This document shows positions 42,771 to 51,613 of a DNA stretch of 64,000 nucleotides, in pieces. The stretch comes from Clostridiales bacterium (lineage in GTDB: Bacteria; Bacillota; Clostridia; Saccharofermentanales; Saccharofermentanaceae): positions 1 to 64,000 of the forward strand of contig JAGAAI010000085.1 of NCBI GenBank assembly GCA_017615325.1, written 5' to 3'. Each line of letters begins with the position of its first letter. Position 1 is the first letter of the stretch. The position numbers and the translations under genes were made by a program. The notes below the pieces were generated by a model. The model was not told where the DNA came from, did no database searches, and saw only the letters and a list, made by a program, of their open reading frames with translations.

Positions 42771-45296
42771 TTATTCCGGCTTTTCTTTACCTTTATCTTT
42801 CTTTCTCTTTGCAGGAACAGCAACTGCCGCAGATCCTGCCGCAACGACGCATGCTGCGATCGAGACAATGACCGCAGTATTTGCAGCGTTGTCATCATCG
42901 GCCGGTGCTTCATCTGATGCAGGAGTTACCGTCGGAGCCGGGTCCTTTGCAAAAGGAGACTCGAGCATAAGCGGAGTACTTGCATAGTCTGTCTTGTACA
43001 TGCCGGTTATCTTTTCGGACAGGATATAAACAAAGTATTCTGTTCCCCATCCTTCAAGACTATTTCCTGCGGGAATCTCAAATGTTCCTTCAGCAGTGTA
43101 GGAGTCACCTAAAGAACCGTAATGCAAGATCTTTGCACCATTAGTATTTCCTTCCGAATATTCCTTATCGAGAATAAGGAAAGATGCCCTGTCCGCATCG
43201 GAAGATATCTCATACGGAACGGTTATAAGAGCACCATTTGCTTTTATTTCTTTGCCTTCCGTGATTGCCGCAGACAGATCTTTATCCAATAAGGTAAGCT
43301 TGAATTGATCTTTCGAATCGCCGATCGATGAAGCGAATAATATGGACTTCTGATCTATATTCAGAGCCGGCGACACTCCTAAGAGAGTATTGACACTGTA
43401 GCTTGCCAATGATCCGTCAGGATAGACCTCTCCGGCATCTGTCTTAGACTTGCGGTTCCTCCACCAGTAGTGACTCTTATCTTCCGCGGAACCCGAACGG
43501 AGCCACCAGTAGTTGAACGATCCGTTTTTCTTATGGTTCAACACAAACTCGTATTCCATGATCACAGTCCTTCCGCTGTCAGAAGAATAACCGTATTCTT
43601 CGTTCGTCACATCTGCAGCATCCAGGAGGAATACCTTGTCTTCCACACTGACAGGATTTCCGAAGTGAAAGGTCAGCATGTTATCGTATGCGCGTTTCCC
43701 GTCACCTGAACTTACAGTTATAGAATCCTTCTCAACGGATGTAAATCCATCCAGGAATCTACCGTTAAGAACCGCTCTTATATCACTGTCTTCCCATGAA
43801 TGAGAAAGGGGCTCCGTGTTATCGTAGTAATCGTTGAACAGGACATCTTCACTATCGAGGAACAAGGCCTTATCAGAAGTATAAGATATGGAATCTTTTG
43901 CAAGGACACGAAACTTAATGGGCTTGTCATTATAGGTTCCGAAAAAGACCCTATCTCCTGTCCATTCCGCATCAGGATCAGCGGGCTTGACCGGATCTGA
44001 GATCGCTGATATGCCGAGCGTGGTGTTATTCATATCCTTGATCACTTCATGCCTGGCCACGGGTGTCGGGGAAGGAGTGTTGGCGGGTGACGAAGACGGC
44101 GTGCTTCCCGGAACATTTACCGTTACAGGGACGCTTGCGTAATCCGTCTCATAAGTATCGTTTATGTCTTCTGCGAGGATATACACAAAAAAGTCTTTGC
44201 CCCATCCTTCGATATCGTATCCTTCAGGGATCGTAAATGTCCCGCTCTTATCTTTAACCGTACCCAACGACCCGTAACTTATGATGTTGGCATCGTTGCT
44301 TGTTCCTGCGAGATATTCTTTATCGAGGATCAATACAGATACTCTTGTTGCATTTTCTGAATCCGCGCCTCCGATCTCGTAAGGAACCGTTACCTTCGTT
44401 CCGTTCACAGACACAGCTTCGCCGTCAGGGATCGCAACCGTAAGATCTGCATCAGATAGTGTGAGCTTAAATTCGTTCTTTGTCTTCCCTACGGCAGTTG
44501 CAAAAATGACCGCCCCCTGATCCACATTGAGTGCGGGCGCGACACCTATATTGCCGTCACCCCGTTCGTAGCAGTTGGCCGTGTTCAAGACTTCACCGTG
44601 AAAATGTACGGCAGCCATATGGTTATTGTTGGCTTCTATATGGGTGGAGCGGAGATACCACATGCCGAAGGCACCCCCCTTGATATGGTTCTCAACTATA
44701 AACCAGTCAAGGTTTTCATTCATCCCCGTTAAAGCTGAGTAACCGTAGTCTTCATTGATCACATCCCGTGCATCCAAAAGGATAATCTTGTCGTTTACGG
44801 ATACGGGAGATCCGAACGAGGATAATGCTATGCCGGGTTCATAGAATTCGGGGCCGCCGAATCCCGTACTTACCGCAACCGCATCCTGTTCACACTTATC
44901 GAAGCCGTTATAAAAGTCCGTGTTTAAGACTTCCTGAATATGGCTTCCGTCCCACATATTGGAAAAGGGAGCAGCAATATTGAACTGATCTTTAAAAAGT
45001 GATTCGTCACTGTCTAAGAACAGAGCTTTTTGCTCTGTATATGCCGTACAGTCCTTCTGGAGGACACGGAACTTAATCGGCTTTCCGTCATAGCCGCCAA
45101 AGTAGACATAATCTCCCGTCCAAGGCGAATCCTTATCTTCCGGCTTTTGAGGATTTGATATGCCGCCTGTTCCAAGGCATGTGTTGTTATTATCTTTCGA
45201 AGGTTCCGGAGCCTTCGCCCACGCAGTCTTCGGAACGAACGCGAAAACCATAGTCCCTATCAGAACATATGCTGCAAGCCTTACCGTTCTCTTCAT
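42771..45296 (-). CDS. surface protein with duplicated DUF6273 modules and C-terminal membrane anchor
   Basis: An 841-residue exported protein. The signal peptide ends AWA (about 27). Two homologous modules of about 360 residues each follow (about 35-395 and 425-780): each has a DUF6273 domain (KPIKFRVLQKDCTAYTEQKALFLDS against KPIKFRVLAKDSISYTSDKALFLDS, and WYLRS/WWLRS) and then an Ig-like strand-rich tail ending in TDYASVPVTV or TDYASTPLML. A Pro/Ser/Thr linker joins them. The C terminus has one helix (TAVIVSIAACVVAAGSAAVAV) and a basic stop-transfer tail. No enzymatic motif is apparent. It is probably a wall-spanning binding or adhesion protein, co-regulated with the GH3 gene. Confidence 0.85.
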   Translation of the reverse strand: MKRTVRLAAYVLIGTMVFAFVPKTAWAKAPEPSKDNNNTCLGTGGISNPQKPEDKDSPWTGDYVYFGGYDGKPIKFRVLQKDCTAYTEQKALFLDSDESLFKDQFNIAAPFSNMWDGSHIQEVLNTDFYNGFDKCEQDAVAVSTGFGGPEFYEPGIALSSFGSPVSVNDKIILLDARDVINEDYGYSALTGMNENLDWFIVENHIKGGAFGMWYLRSTHIEANNNHMAAVHFHGEVLNTANCYERGDGNIGVAPALNVDQGAVIFATAVGKTKNEFKLTLSDADLTVAIPDGEAVSVNGTKVTVPYEIGGADSENATRVSVLILDKEYLAGTSNDANIISYGSLGTVKDKSGTFTIPEGYDIEGWGKDFFVYILAEDINDTYETDYASVPVTVNVPGSTPSSSPANTPSPTPVARHEVIKDMNNTTLGISAISDPVKPADPDAEWTGDRVFFGTYNDKPIKFRVLAKDSISYTSDKALFLDSEDVLFNDYYDNTEPLSHSWEDSDIRAVLNGRFLDGFTSVEKDSITVSSGDGKRAYDNMLTFHFGNPVSVEDKVFLLDAADVTNEEYGYSSDSGRTVIMEYEFVLNHKKNGSFNYWWLRSGSAEDKSHYWWRNRKSKTDAGEVYPDGSLASYSVNTLLGVSPALNIDQKSILFASSIGDSKDQFKLTLLDKDLSAAITEGKEIKANGALITVPYEISSDADRASFLILDKEYSEGNTNGAKILHYGSLGDSYTAEGTFEIPAGNSLEGWGTEYFVYILSEKITGMYKTDYASTPLMLESPFAKDPAPTVTPASDEAPADDDNAANTAVIVSIAACVVAAGSAAVAVPAKRKKDKGKEKPE

Positions 45297-45366
45297 ATCT
45301 GACCTCCCTTACGGATAGAAAATGCCACTTTACCGTGTTCATCTTATCAGGGCAGTTTGTATCCAA

Positions 45367-45386
45367 TATGAAAGCAATATGGATTT
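45367..45386 (-). promoter_or_regulatory. shared promoter box, copy upstream of the DUF6273 gene
   Basis: This copy is identical over 20 bases to 42740-42759 and lies about 71 bp before the start codon. Here the direct repeat is complete: CATATTG, 4 bp, CATATTG, an 11-bp period typical of OmpR-family regulator sites. The neighbouring OmpR-type regulator at 48108-48782 is the obvious candidate. Confidence 0.65.
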
Positions 45387-45397
45387 AATGTGAAGCG

Positions 45398-46666
45398 TTA
45401 CAGGGTACGAAGACACTGCAGGTACACTTGTGATAATGCTTCACCGAGCTTCGTTGAAGAGACGGATCCTATGAAGTAGACCCTGCCGAATTCTTTTGAG
45501 TCGATGATGATATTCTGGGTGATGCAGCATGCATTGTAACCCGAGTGACCGAAAGCGTTGTCAGCGTACGGGAAAAGACCGCAACCGTAACCCATCTTGT
45601 TAGTAAAACTCCATGTCGTCATGTCATCTAAGGATTCCTTACTTACGAGTTTGCCGCTGACCAGTGCCCTGTCGAATGCCAGAAGATCTGCAACCCCGGT
45701 GTGGATACCACCACACCCGCGCTCCCGGTTTACTGCCATGTAGCGTCCGGTCTCGTCAACAAATCCCGCCTCATATTCACTGTCAAATGACTGAGGCACA
45801 CAGGTCTCATTACCTTGAACCATTGACGTTGTGTGTTCCATTCCGCAGACATCAAAGATGTTTTCCTTGACGTAATCGCAGAATCTCATTCCGGTCACCT
45901 GTTCGACGATAAGGGCGAGAAGCACGTAATTGGTATTGCTGTAGTCCTGACTTGTACCTGGTGTAAAGTTAAGGGGAGCAGCATAGAGGTTATCCAGGAA
46001 TTCCTCATCGGAAATCTCATCTCGTTCAGATTTCCTGACAACTTCATCAAGGTCCTTTCCGTCCACCTTCGCCCAGAACCTGCGGGAATCATAATAATCG
46101 ACGATCCCGGATGTCATGTGAAGAACATTAAACAAGGTGATATCCTTGCCTTTCTCATAATCAGGGAAGTATTTATCGAGAGTATCATCCAATGATATCT
46201 TGCCATCTTCGATCAGTTGGAATATCGCCGTTGCCGTGATCGTTTTCGAGCAGGATGCTATATCGTATGTGGTGTAAGGATCGACAGGATCTCCTGTAAC
46301 CGATAATGCCTTGGGACCTGAATACATGATTATCTCATCGTCCGTCGCGATAAGCATTGATCCCTCAAAACCGTATTTTGCAACAGCCTCGTTTACCTGA
46401 CTTATGAGTTCGCTGTATTTCTCATCGGTGTTTACGAAAGTATTATTCTCCTCGATCCTCAATCCTTTGAGTAGACCTGATTCACAGTAGGACGCTGTAT
46501 CCGGAGCAGTAGTTGTCGTCTCTACTTCAGAAGTTGATACAGACGTCTCCTGCGTCACCTCAGTCGTTGTCTCTACTGTTGTCTCGACTGTTGTCTCGCC
46601 CTGTTTACATGCCGCAAGAGGCAGCATCATTGACATTATAAGGATCATTGTGATCGGTTTTCTCAT
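45398..46666 (-). CDS. serine hydrolase lipoprotein, class C beta-lactamase fold
   Basis: A 422-residue predicted lipoprotein. The signal ends LAAC (Cys at 20), followed by a Thr/Glu/Val stalk (about 24-58). The beta-lactamase/D-Ala-D-Ala carboxypeptidase domain has the nucleophile motif SCSK (Ser about 138, Lys 141), DYSNTNY as the YxN motif, and GHSGYN in place of KTG. These proteins are usually peptidases or esterases acting on peptidoglycan peptides rather than true beta-lactamases. It lies 24 bp after the sensor kinase gene on the same strand, so the two-component system probably controls it. Confidence 0.9.
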   Translation of the reverse strand: MRKPITMILIMSMMLPLAACKQGETTVETTVETTTEVTQETSVSTSEVETTTTAPDTASYCESGLLKGLRIEENNTFVNTDEKYSELISQVNEAVAKYGFEGSMLIATDDEIIMYSGPKALSVTGDPVDPYTTYDIASCSKTITATAIFQLIEDGKISLDDTLDKYFPDYEKGKDITLFNVLHMTSGIVDYYDSRRFWAKVDGKDLDEVVRKSERDEISDEEFLDNLYAAPLNFTPGTSQDYSNTNYVLLALIVEQVTGMRFCDYVKENIFDVCGMEHTTSMVQGNETCVPQSFDSEYEAGFVDETGRYMAVNRERGCGGIHTGVADLLAFDRALVSGKLVSKESLDDMTTWSFTNKMGYGCGLFPYADNAFGHSGYNACCITQNIIIDSKEFGRVYFIGSVSSTKLGEALSQVYLQCLRTL

Positions 46667-46690
46667 ATTGTTTTATCCCCCATAGGTTTT

Positions 46691-48127
46691 TTATTCGGAA
46701 GCAGGAAGGATGACGGTTGCGACAACATCGCTTCCGTCATTATCAAGGCTTACTGTTCCGTTCTGACGCTCGATTATGAGCTTTCCCAGGTAAAGTCCGA
46801 GACCCGATCCGCCGCTCCTTCTGTTGCGGGATCCGTCGGTCCTGTAGAATGCTTCAAACAGATGAGGCAGATCTGCATCATCTATATGCGCGTTTGTGTT
46901 GCGTATCTTCGTTACGATCTTTCCGTCTTCTTTACAGGCCGTAACCAACACTGCCGATCCTTCCGAAGAGTAGAATACGGCATTCGACAGGAAGGAGCCG
47001 ATCGCCATGGAAGTAAGTTCGGAGCTGCCTTCAAAGATGAGATCATCTTCGATCTTACTCTCGATCCCTATTCCCCTTACCTCAAGAAGATCTCTTATCT
47101 CATCGATCTTTGTCCTCAATACCGACCCCAGGTCTTCTTTCCTCAGATCTATCTCATTGCCTGCCTGCATACGGGAAGCCGTAAGGATCTCGTTAATCAG
47201 GGATTCCATACGCTTCAATGCGGACAAGGTCTTCGGCAGATAAACATCGATATCGTTATAGGGCTCCACTCCGTCGATCATTCCCCGGACCTGGCCCTGG
47301 GCAATGGTAATGGGTGTCTTGAGTTCATGTGATGCCGCCGCGAAAAATACATCCTTCTGCCTCTCGAGTTCATTAACGCGTTCTATCTCACGTTCGAGTT
47401 CTTCCGTCCTCTTATTGAGGCTTGTTATCGTCTCATCGAGATTCGATGAGAGGTTGTCAAGATCCCGCCCGAGATCTCCGATCTCATCACGTCTCTTGGA
47501 TCCGCTCCTGACGGTAAAATCCATATCCGCCATCTTGCCGGAAAGTTCCGAGAGCTTACGCACAGGTCTTGCGAAGAGATACGCATAAATAAACGAACAG
47601 ATAAGTGATATCGCGACTATCGCCGCGATTATGAACGGCATCGTGTTCTTGAGTGCCTCCCAAAGCACGTTCTCGTTCTCTTGTGACCAGAGGCATACCA
47701 CGGTATAACCGGGATCTGAATTATATTTGAAAATAACATTTCCGGAATAGTAAAGGCTCACCCGTCCGTCATCATTATTTATCTTGTCGAGGACTTTCGC
47801 CCTGGTATCAAGAGCATATTTAGATCCTGCGATCACGACCGGATAAGCATCCCACGTAAACCTATCTCCTTTATATACTGCGATATCGCAGCGGTTCTCC
47901 GTGATAAACCTGTCTATCACTTCCCCCGAATCTATAAACTTAACTCCGTAAAGCCGTTGGATAAAAGAATCAAACTTCTTCTCCATCTCCTGGCGTCTCA
48001 GAGCGTTCCAGCTTGAAGGAGTCGCATTGTAAAGGATGACACATATCAGCGCGCCGAACACTATCTGAACGACAAATGTGATGATGAATACCTTGAACGA
48101 TAATCTGTCAGTTATCCTTTTGCGCAA
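46691..48127 (-). CDS. sensor histidine kinase (HAMP, class I)
   Basis: A 478-residue membrane kinase. Two helices (about 11-31 and 162-185) bracket an extracytoplasmic sensor of about 130 residues. A HAMP domain (about 187-240, ARPVRKLSELSGKMADMDFTVRSG) and a coiled coil lead to HisKA with AASHELKTPITIAQG (His about 265). The ATPase has the N box SFLSNAVFYSSEG, the F box LFEAFYRTD and the G2 box GSGLGLYLGK; the G1 box is degenerate (KIRNTNAHI). The TTG start at 48127 overlaps the regulator gene by 20 bp, with GGGGG 7 nt upstream. It pairs with the adjacent OmpR-type regulator. Confidence 0.92.
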   Translation of the reverse strand: MRKRITDRLSFKVFIITFVVQIVFGALICVILYNATPSSWNALRRQEMEKKFDSFIQRLYGVKFIDSGEVIDRFITENRCDIAVYKGDRFTWDAYPVVIAGSKYALDTRAKVLDKINNDDGRVSLYYSGNVIFKYNSDPGYTVVCLWSQENENVLWEALKNTMPFIIAAIVAISLICSFIYAYLFARPVRKLSELSGKMADMDFTVRSGSKRRDEIGDLGRDLDNLSSNLDETITSLNKRTEELEREIERVNELERQKDVFFAAASHELKTPITIAQGQVRGMIDGVEPYNDIDVYLPKTLSALKRMESLINEILTASRMQAGNEIDLRKEDLGSVLRTKIDEIRDLLEVRGIGIESKIEDDLIFEGSSELTSMAIGSFLSNAVFYSSEGSAVLVTACKEDGKIVTKIRNTNAHIDDADLPHLFEAFYRTDGSRNRRSGGSGLGLYLGKLIIERQNGTVSLDNDGSDVVATVILPASE

Positions 48128-48782
48128 CGCGGTACCCCCGGCCCCTTACGGTCTCTATTACGCCTTCGCCGACCTTGTGGCGGAGGTTCTTAACGTGACT
48201 GTCGACTATGCGTTCATCGACAAGCGAATTGTAATCCCAGAGCATCTCAAGGAGTATCTCCCTGGTATAGATCCTGCCGGGATTCTTTATGAGAGTAAGA
48301 AGGATATCAAATTCCCTGGAAGTAAGTTCTACTTTGCTGTCTCCGACCGTAACTTCCATCGTGTCAGGAACCATGGTTATGTTCCCGTAGCAGACCTTCG
48401 TTTGTTCTTCAGAAGATATCTTCTCGTTGCGTCTTAAGACCGCCTTTACCTTCTTGAGGAACACCGGCATGGAGAAGGGTTTTGTTACGTAGTCATCGGC
48501 CATGGAGTCGTATCCTTTGACCATCGAATTCTCGTCACCCAATGCCGACAGGAATATGACCGGAACATCCGACTGTTTCTTGACGACTTCACATACGCCG
48601 TAACCGTCTATCTTGGGAATAAGGATATCGAGTATAACGAGATCGAACTTGTCTTTGGAGAACTGTTCGATCGCGCTTACGCCGTCTTCGGCCTCCGTCA
48701 CCTTATAACCGTCACTTACAAGGTAACTTGCCAACAGCTGCCTGATATCCGGCTCGTCTTCTACCACAAGGATCTTCTTCAT
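48108..48782 (-). CDS. OmpR/PhoB-family response regulator
   Basis: A 224-residue regulator. The receiver domain (about 1-115) has the acidic pair VVEDEPD, phosphoacceptor Asp in LVILDILIPKIDGYG, Thr/Ser in PVIFLSALGDE and Lys in YVTKPFSM. The C-terminal winged helix (about 128-222) has ELTSREFDILLTLIKNPGRIYTREILLEMLWDY and RIVDSHVKNLRHKVGEGVIETVRGRGYRV. It is cotranscribed with its sensor kinase and the serine hydrolase, and probably binds the direct-repeat box in front of the DUF6273 and GH3 genes. Confidence 0.94.
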   Translation of the reverse strand: MKKILVVEDEPDIRQLLASYLVSDGYKVTEAEDGVSAIEQFSKDKFDLVILDILIPKIDGYGVCEVVKKQSDVPVIFLSALGDENSMVKGYDSMADDYVTKPFSMPVFLKKVKAVLRRNEKISSEEQTKVCYGNITMVPDTMEVTVGDSKVELTSREFDILLTLIKNPGRIYTREILLEMLWDYNSLVDERIVDSHVKNLRHKVGEGVIETVRGRGYRVAQKDN

Positions 48783-48860
48783 GAATACGATTATATAACC
48801 CTTTTTTGAATTTAGTGTGGAGGATGGATGGATTGTTTATGAGATATGAAGGTCTTGCTC

Positions 48861-49079
48861 TTATCTTGTACGCTTATAAAGATATGGCTCGTCCTGCGCG
48901 ATGATACCTTTTACCATCTTCTCTTCCCAGTCTTCTTTGGCAACTTCCTTTATCGCGACGGACACGTGTGCAGGATCGCACCCCAATGTCTCGACTATGT
49001 CCTGCGTGACCTTCTCGGCACAAAGCTTCTTCTGTTCCTCTGTCCTTCCGGGATAACACTTGATATCTATGTGCGGCAT
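48861..49079 (-). CDS. 4-oxalocrotonate tautomerase family protein
   Basis: A 72-residue small tautomerase. After Met removal the catalytic base is Pro1 (PHIDIKCYPGRTEEQKKLCAEKVTQDIVETLGCDPAHVSVAIKEV), and the beta-alpha-beta unit ends in EDWEEK. The physiological substrate of such stand-alone members is unknown. Its ribosome binding site AAGGAGG lies in a hairpin with an upstream complement (see 49081-49136). Confidence 0.9.
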   Translation of the reverse strand: MPHIDIKCYPGRTEEQKKLCAEKVTQDIVETLGCDPAHVSVAIKEVAKEDWEEKMVKGIIAQDEPYLYKRTR

Positions 49080-49080
49080 A

Positions 49081-49136
49081 GTAAAGCCTCCTTACTTCGG
49101 TTGAGATTACTCTACCATAAGGAAGGAGGCATTTAC
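49081..49136 (-). promoter_or_regulatory. hairpin sequestering the tautomerase ribosome binding site
   Basis: GTAAAGCCTCCTT (49081-49093, plus strand) is complementary to 49123-49136 with one bulged base: 13 base pairs around a 29-nt loop. In the minus-strand mRNA, AAGGAGG directly before the ATG at 49079 is in the stem. It is a second case of the layout seen at the GH3 gene. Confidence 0.7.
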
Positions 49137-49154
49137 AATCCGACTGCCGGATGG

Positions 49155-50300
49155 TTATCTTTTTCGTCCGCTCAGTTCATAGAACCGGTCCTTATCCTGA
49201 TACATGAGACTGTCGATCTGGTTTATGAGGTCTGCCATGTCATCAGTCTTCGTATCGAAGACCCTTCCTCCCACTGCTGCGGAGAGCTTATAGGGCTTGC
49301 CGGATGAGGCGTTGTATGAGTCTATCGCATCAAGGATCTTCTTCCTGATGTCTTTTATGTCAATGTCTTCGAACTTGCTCATGATGATTATGAACTCATC
49401 TCCCGCAAACCTTATAACGTTACCCTCTACGCCGATCACACCCACGAGGATATCAGCGAAAGCCACGAGCGCGACATCGCCTTCTTCATGTGAATACTTG
49501 TCGTTGATCGATTTGAAGTCGTTGAGATCGAGCATCAGCGCCGCTATCTTCTCACCGCGCCTGTAATGACGCTGTTTGAGGTACTTGTCGAGCTCATACC
49601 TGTTATAGACCCCGGTGAGCTTATCAATGTAGATGCATTCGTTCTGGAGTGCTATGACGATCCCCACAAATGCCAGGGCAAAACATACAGGCAGGAGCGA
49701 TATCCCGTAGATCTTGGTCTGGACGATTATGCCTATGAGTATCGGGGACAGGAACTCTATTACCGGGAAATACCGCAGAGCAGGGTTCCTTATCTTGTTG
49801 ATGAGATAGTAGAAATACCCGTACAGAAGGAGTATGAACCCGATCATGATGAACAGGATGTAGTAGGTGCTCCTGTGATAAGTGTTATGTTCGTCTATCA
49901 CGAAAACGATCGGATGGAAGAGATTGATGATGAGCAACGTCGCCTCTATAACGCACAGGAGCCAGAAGAACACCATGTGAAGTCCTGATGTCTTGTGGTC
50001 GATATGCATGATGACCATGTAGATGATCCCTATACCGATGACCATGTTATAAAGGTAAAGATAAGTATTCGCTATCATCAGGAAGGCGTGGTACATGGCT
50101 CCGGCCTTGCCGTCACACCAGAATGCCAGGATGTCCACAAGGCAGTTTATGACCGACAGGATCAGCATTATGACCATGATGCGGCTCTCGTCCCTGCGCG
50201 CGGGAAGGATCCATCCTTTTGTGGCCAATATGATCACAAGGATCCCAACCCCGACCAGATCGGTAATATATACGGACTGCATGTTGATAATAAAACCCAT
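49155..50300 (-). CDS. membrane diguanylate cyclase (GGDEF domain)
   Basis: A 381-residue protein. Seven to eight hydrophobic helices occupy about 9-232, resembling the 7TM-type sensor modules of clostridial GGDEF proteins. The GGDEF domain (about 233-375) has TGVYNRYELDKYL, ALMLDLNDFKSINDKYSHEEGD and the signature AGDEF. Replacement of the first Gly by Ala is often compatible with synthesis of cyclic di-GMP. The RxxD inhibitory site five residues upstream is absent. The ATG is preceded by AAAAGG. It is divergent from the DUF1295 gene across a 186-bp spacer. Confidence 0.9.
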   Translation of the reverse strand: MGFIINMQSVYITDLVGVGILVIILATKGWILPARRDESRIMVIMLILSVINCLVDILAFWCDGKAGAMYHAFLMIANTYLYLYNMVIGIGIIYMVIMHIDHKTSGLHMVFFWLLCVIEATLLIINLFHPIVFVIDEHNTYHRSTYYILFIMIGFILLLYGYFYYLINKIRNPALRYFPVIEFLSPILIGIIVQTKIYGISLLPVCFALAFVGIVIALQNECIYIDKLTGVYNRYELDKYLKQRHYRRGEKIAALMLDLNDFKSINDKYSHEEGDVALVAFADILVGVIGVEGNVIRFAGDEFIIIMSKFEDIDIKDIRKKILDAIDSYNASSGKPYKLSAAVGGRVFDTKTDDMADLINQIDSLMYQDKDRFYELSGRKR

Positions 50301-50364
50301 AACATCACGACCTTTTTAGAATTCCCCATCCTATATATTCATTATATTTTGTCAGGAAATAAAA

Positions 50365-50390
50365 GGGTTTCACTTCAATGAGGCAGCCCC
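50365..50390 (-). repeat. IS-end-like sequence related to 38348-38376
   Basis: On the minus strand the 26 bases begin GGGGCTGCCTCAT and continue TGAAGTGAAACCC. They align with 38348-38376 on the plus strand with two substitutions and a 3-base gap. No transposase lies between or beside. The sequence sits in the spacer of the divergent GGDEF and DUF1295 genes. Confidence 0.5.
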
Positions 50391-50486
50391 GCTTTTTGTT
50401 TTTCAAACTATGAACCCCTTCTTGTAAAAAACAATCAGGTAGTGATATAAATACTATGTCAATAAGACATATAAGAGGGGTGTTTT

Positions 50487-51461
50487 ATGAAGGACAGGGA
50501 AAATATAGGGCAGACCGTTACTACTGTCGTAGTGGCTCTGGCCGTTGCGGTCCTTATCGTTTTGGGGATCGTGTTATCTGACAGTTTCTTATCACAAGTG
50601 CAAATGGATACCATGAAGGTGATCCTTGCCGTCTGTATCGTAAGTATCCTTTACTGTTTTATAACCGGAGAGATAGTTAAGAACTACTCACAGATGGATA
50701 AGCTCTGGAGCATCCTCCCGGTCATCTACAGCTGGATAATCGCAGTAAGGAGCGGCATGAATCTAAGGATCGTGATCTATGCCCTGATAGTAACTGCATG
50801 GGGCATAAGACTTACGATCAATTTCGCAAGGAAGGGCGCATACAGCATCAGATTCTGGGAAGGAGTTGAAGACTACCGCTGGTCGATAGTTCATGCTTCT
50901 CCCGTCTTTAAGTCAAAGATCGCCTGGTCCTGCTTTAATCTGTTTTTCATAAGCACCTACCAGAACCTTCTGGTGCTGGCGATCTGTTTTCCGGCTCTGG
51001 CTTCTATGGAATCTCAATTGCCTATCGGTATATGGGATATAGTATCTTTCGTTCTTGCGTTGGCATTCCTCACATTAGAGACCGTTGCGGATGAATATCA
51101 GTGGAGATTCCATTCCAAAAAGAAAGAGCTTCTTGCTAAAGAAGGAGATCTTTCAAAGATCGCCAAGCCATATGACTTGGGCTTTAACACGACCGGTCCA
51201 TGGGGATATATGAGGCATCCGAATTATCTTGGAGAGCAGGGTATCTGGATGAGCCTTTATCTAGTGTGTATCGGTGCAGGCGTAACAAGCTGCGGCATCT
51301 TCCACTGGTCGATGACAGGTCCTTTGCTCCTGATCCTTCTGTTTTTGGCAAGCTCTAATCTTGCCGAAAAGATATCGCAGGAAAAGTATCCTCTTTATAG
51401 AGAATATATCAGTACCGTATATAAGTACATTCCGGTCCGCCGCTTTAATTCCCGAAGTTAA
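50487..51461 (+). CDS. DUF1295 membrane protein (steroid reductase / isoprenylcysteine methyltransferase-like)
   Basis: A 324-residue protein with seven to eight transmembrane helices. The C-terminal part matches DUF1295: ADEYQWRFHSKKKELL, then GFNTTGPWGYMRHPNYLGEQGIWMSLYL, and the final SNLAEKISQEKYPLYREYISTVYKYIP. The RHPNYLGE motif is shared with 5-alpha steroid reductases and ICMT methyltransferases, which bind NADPH or SAM. The bacterial substrate is unknown, perhaps a membrane lipid. The ATG follows GAGGGGTG. Confidence 0.88.
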   Translation: MKDRENIGQTVTTVVVALAVAVLIVLGIVLSDSFLSQVQMDTMKVILAVCIVSILYCFITGEIVKNYSQMDKLWSILPVIYSWIIAVRSGMNLRIVIYALIVTAWGIRLTINFARKGAYSIRFWEGVEDYRWSIVHASPVFKSKIAWSCFNLFFISTYQNLLVLAICFPALASMESQLPIGIWDIVSFVLALAFLTLETVADEYQWRFHSKKKELLAKEGDLSKIAKPYDLGFNTTGPWGYMRHPNYLGEQGIWMSLYLVCIGAGVTSCGIFHWSMTGPLLLILLFLASSNLAEKISQEKYPLYREYISTVYKYIPVRRFNSRS

Positions 51462-51530
51462 GGATAAGTTAAGGTTTGTCTATTTTTCCCTTAAGGTTCC
51501 ATCGTTAGAATCCTAACCATAAGATCAAAA

Positions 51531-51578
51531 ACGGCCTTACGGGGCTGAAAAGGGAATAAGGCAGTACCGTAAGGCCGT
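51531..51578 (+). repeat. 12-bp perfect inverted repeat in the DUF975 leader
   Basis: ACGGCCTTACGG (51531-51542) pairs perfectly with 51567-51578. The 24-nt loop contains GAAAAG, which could alternatively pair with CTTTTC at about 51585-51590. No T tract follows, so it is not a plain terminator. It may be a structured 5' UTR element of the DUF975 gene, or an end of the preceding transcript. Confidence 0.5.
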
Positions 51579-51613
51579 AAAGATCTTTTCCGGGAATAAA
51601 GGAGGAAAAAGTC

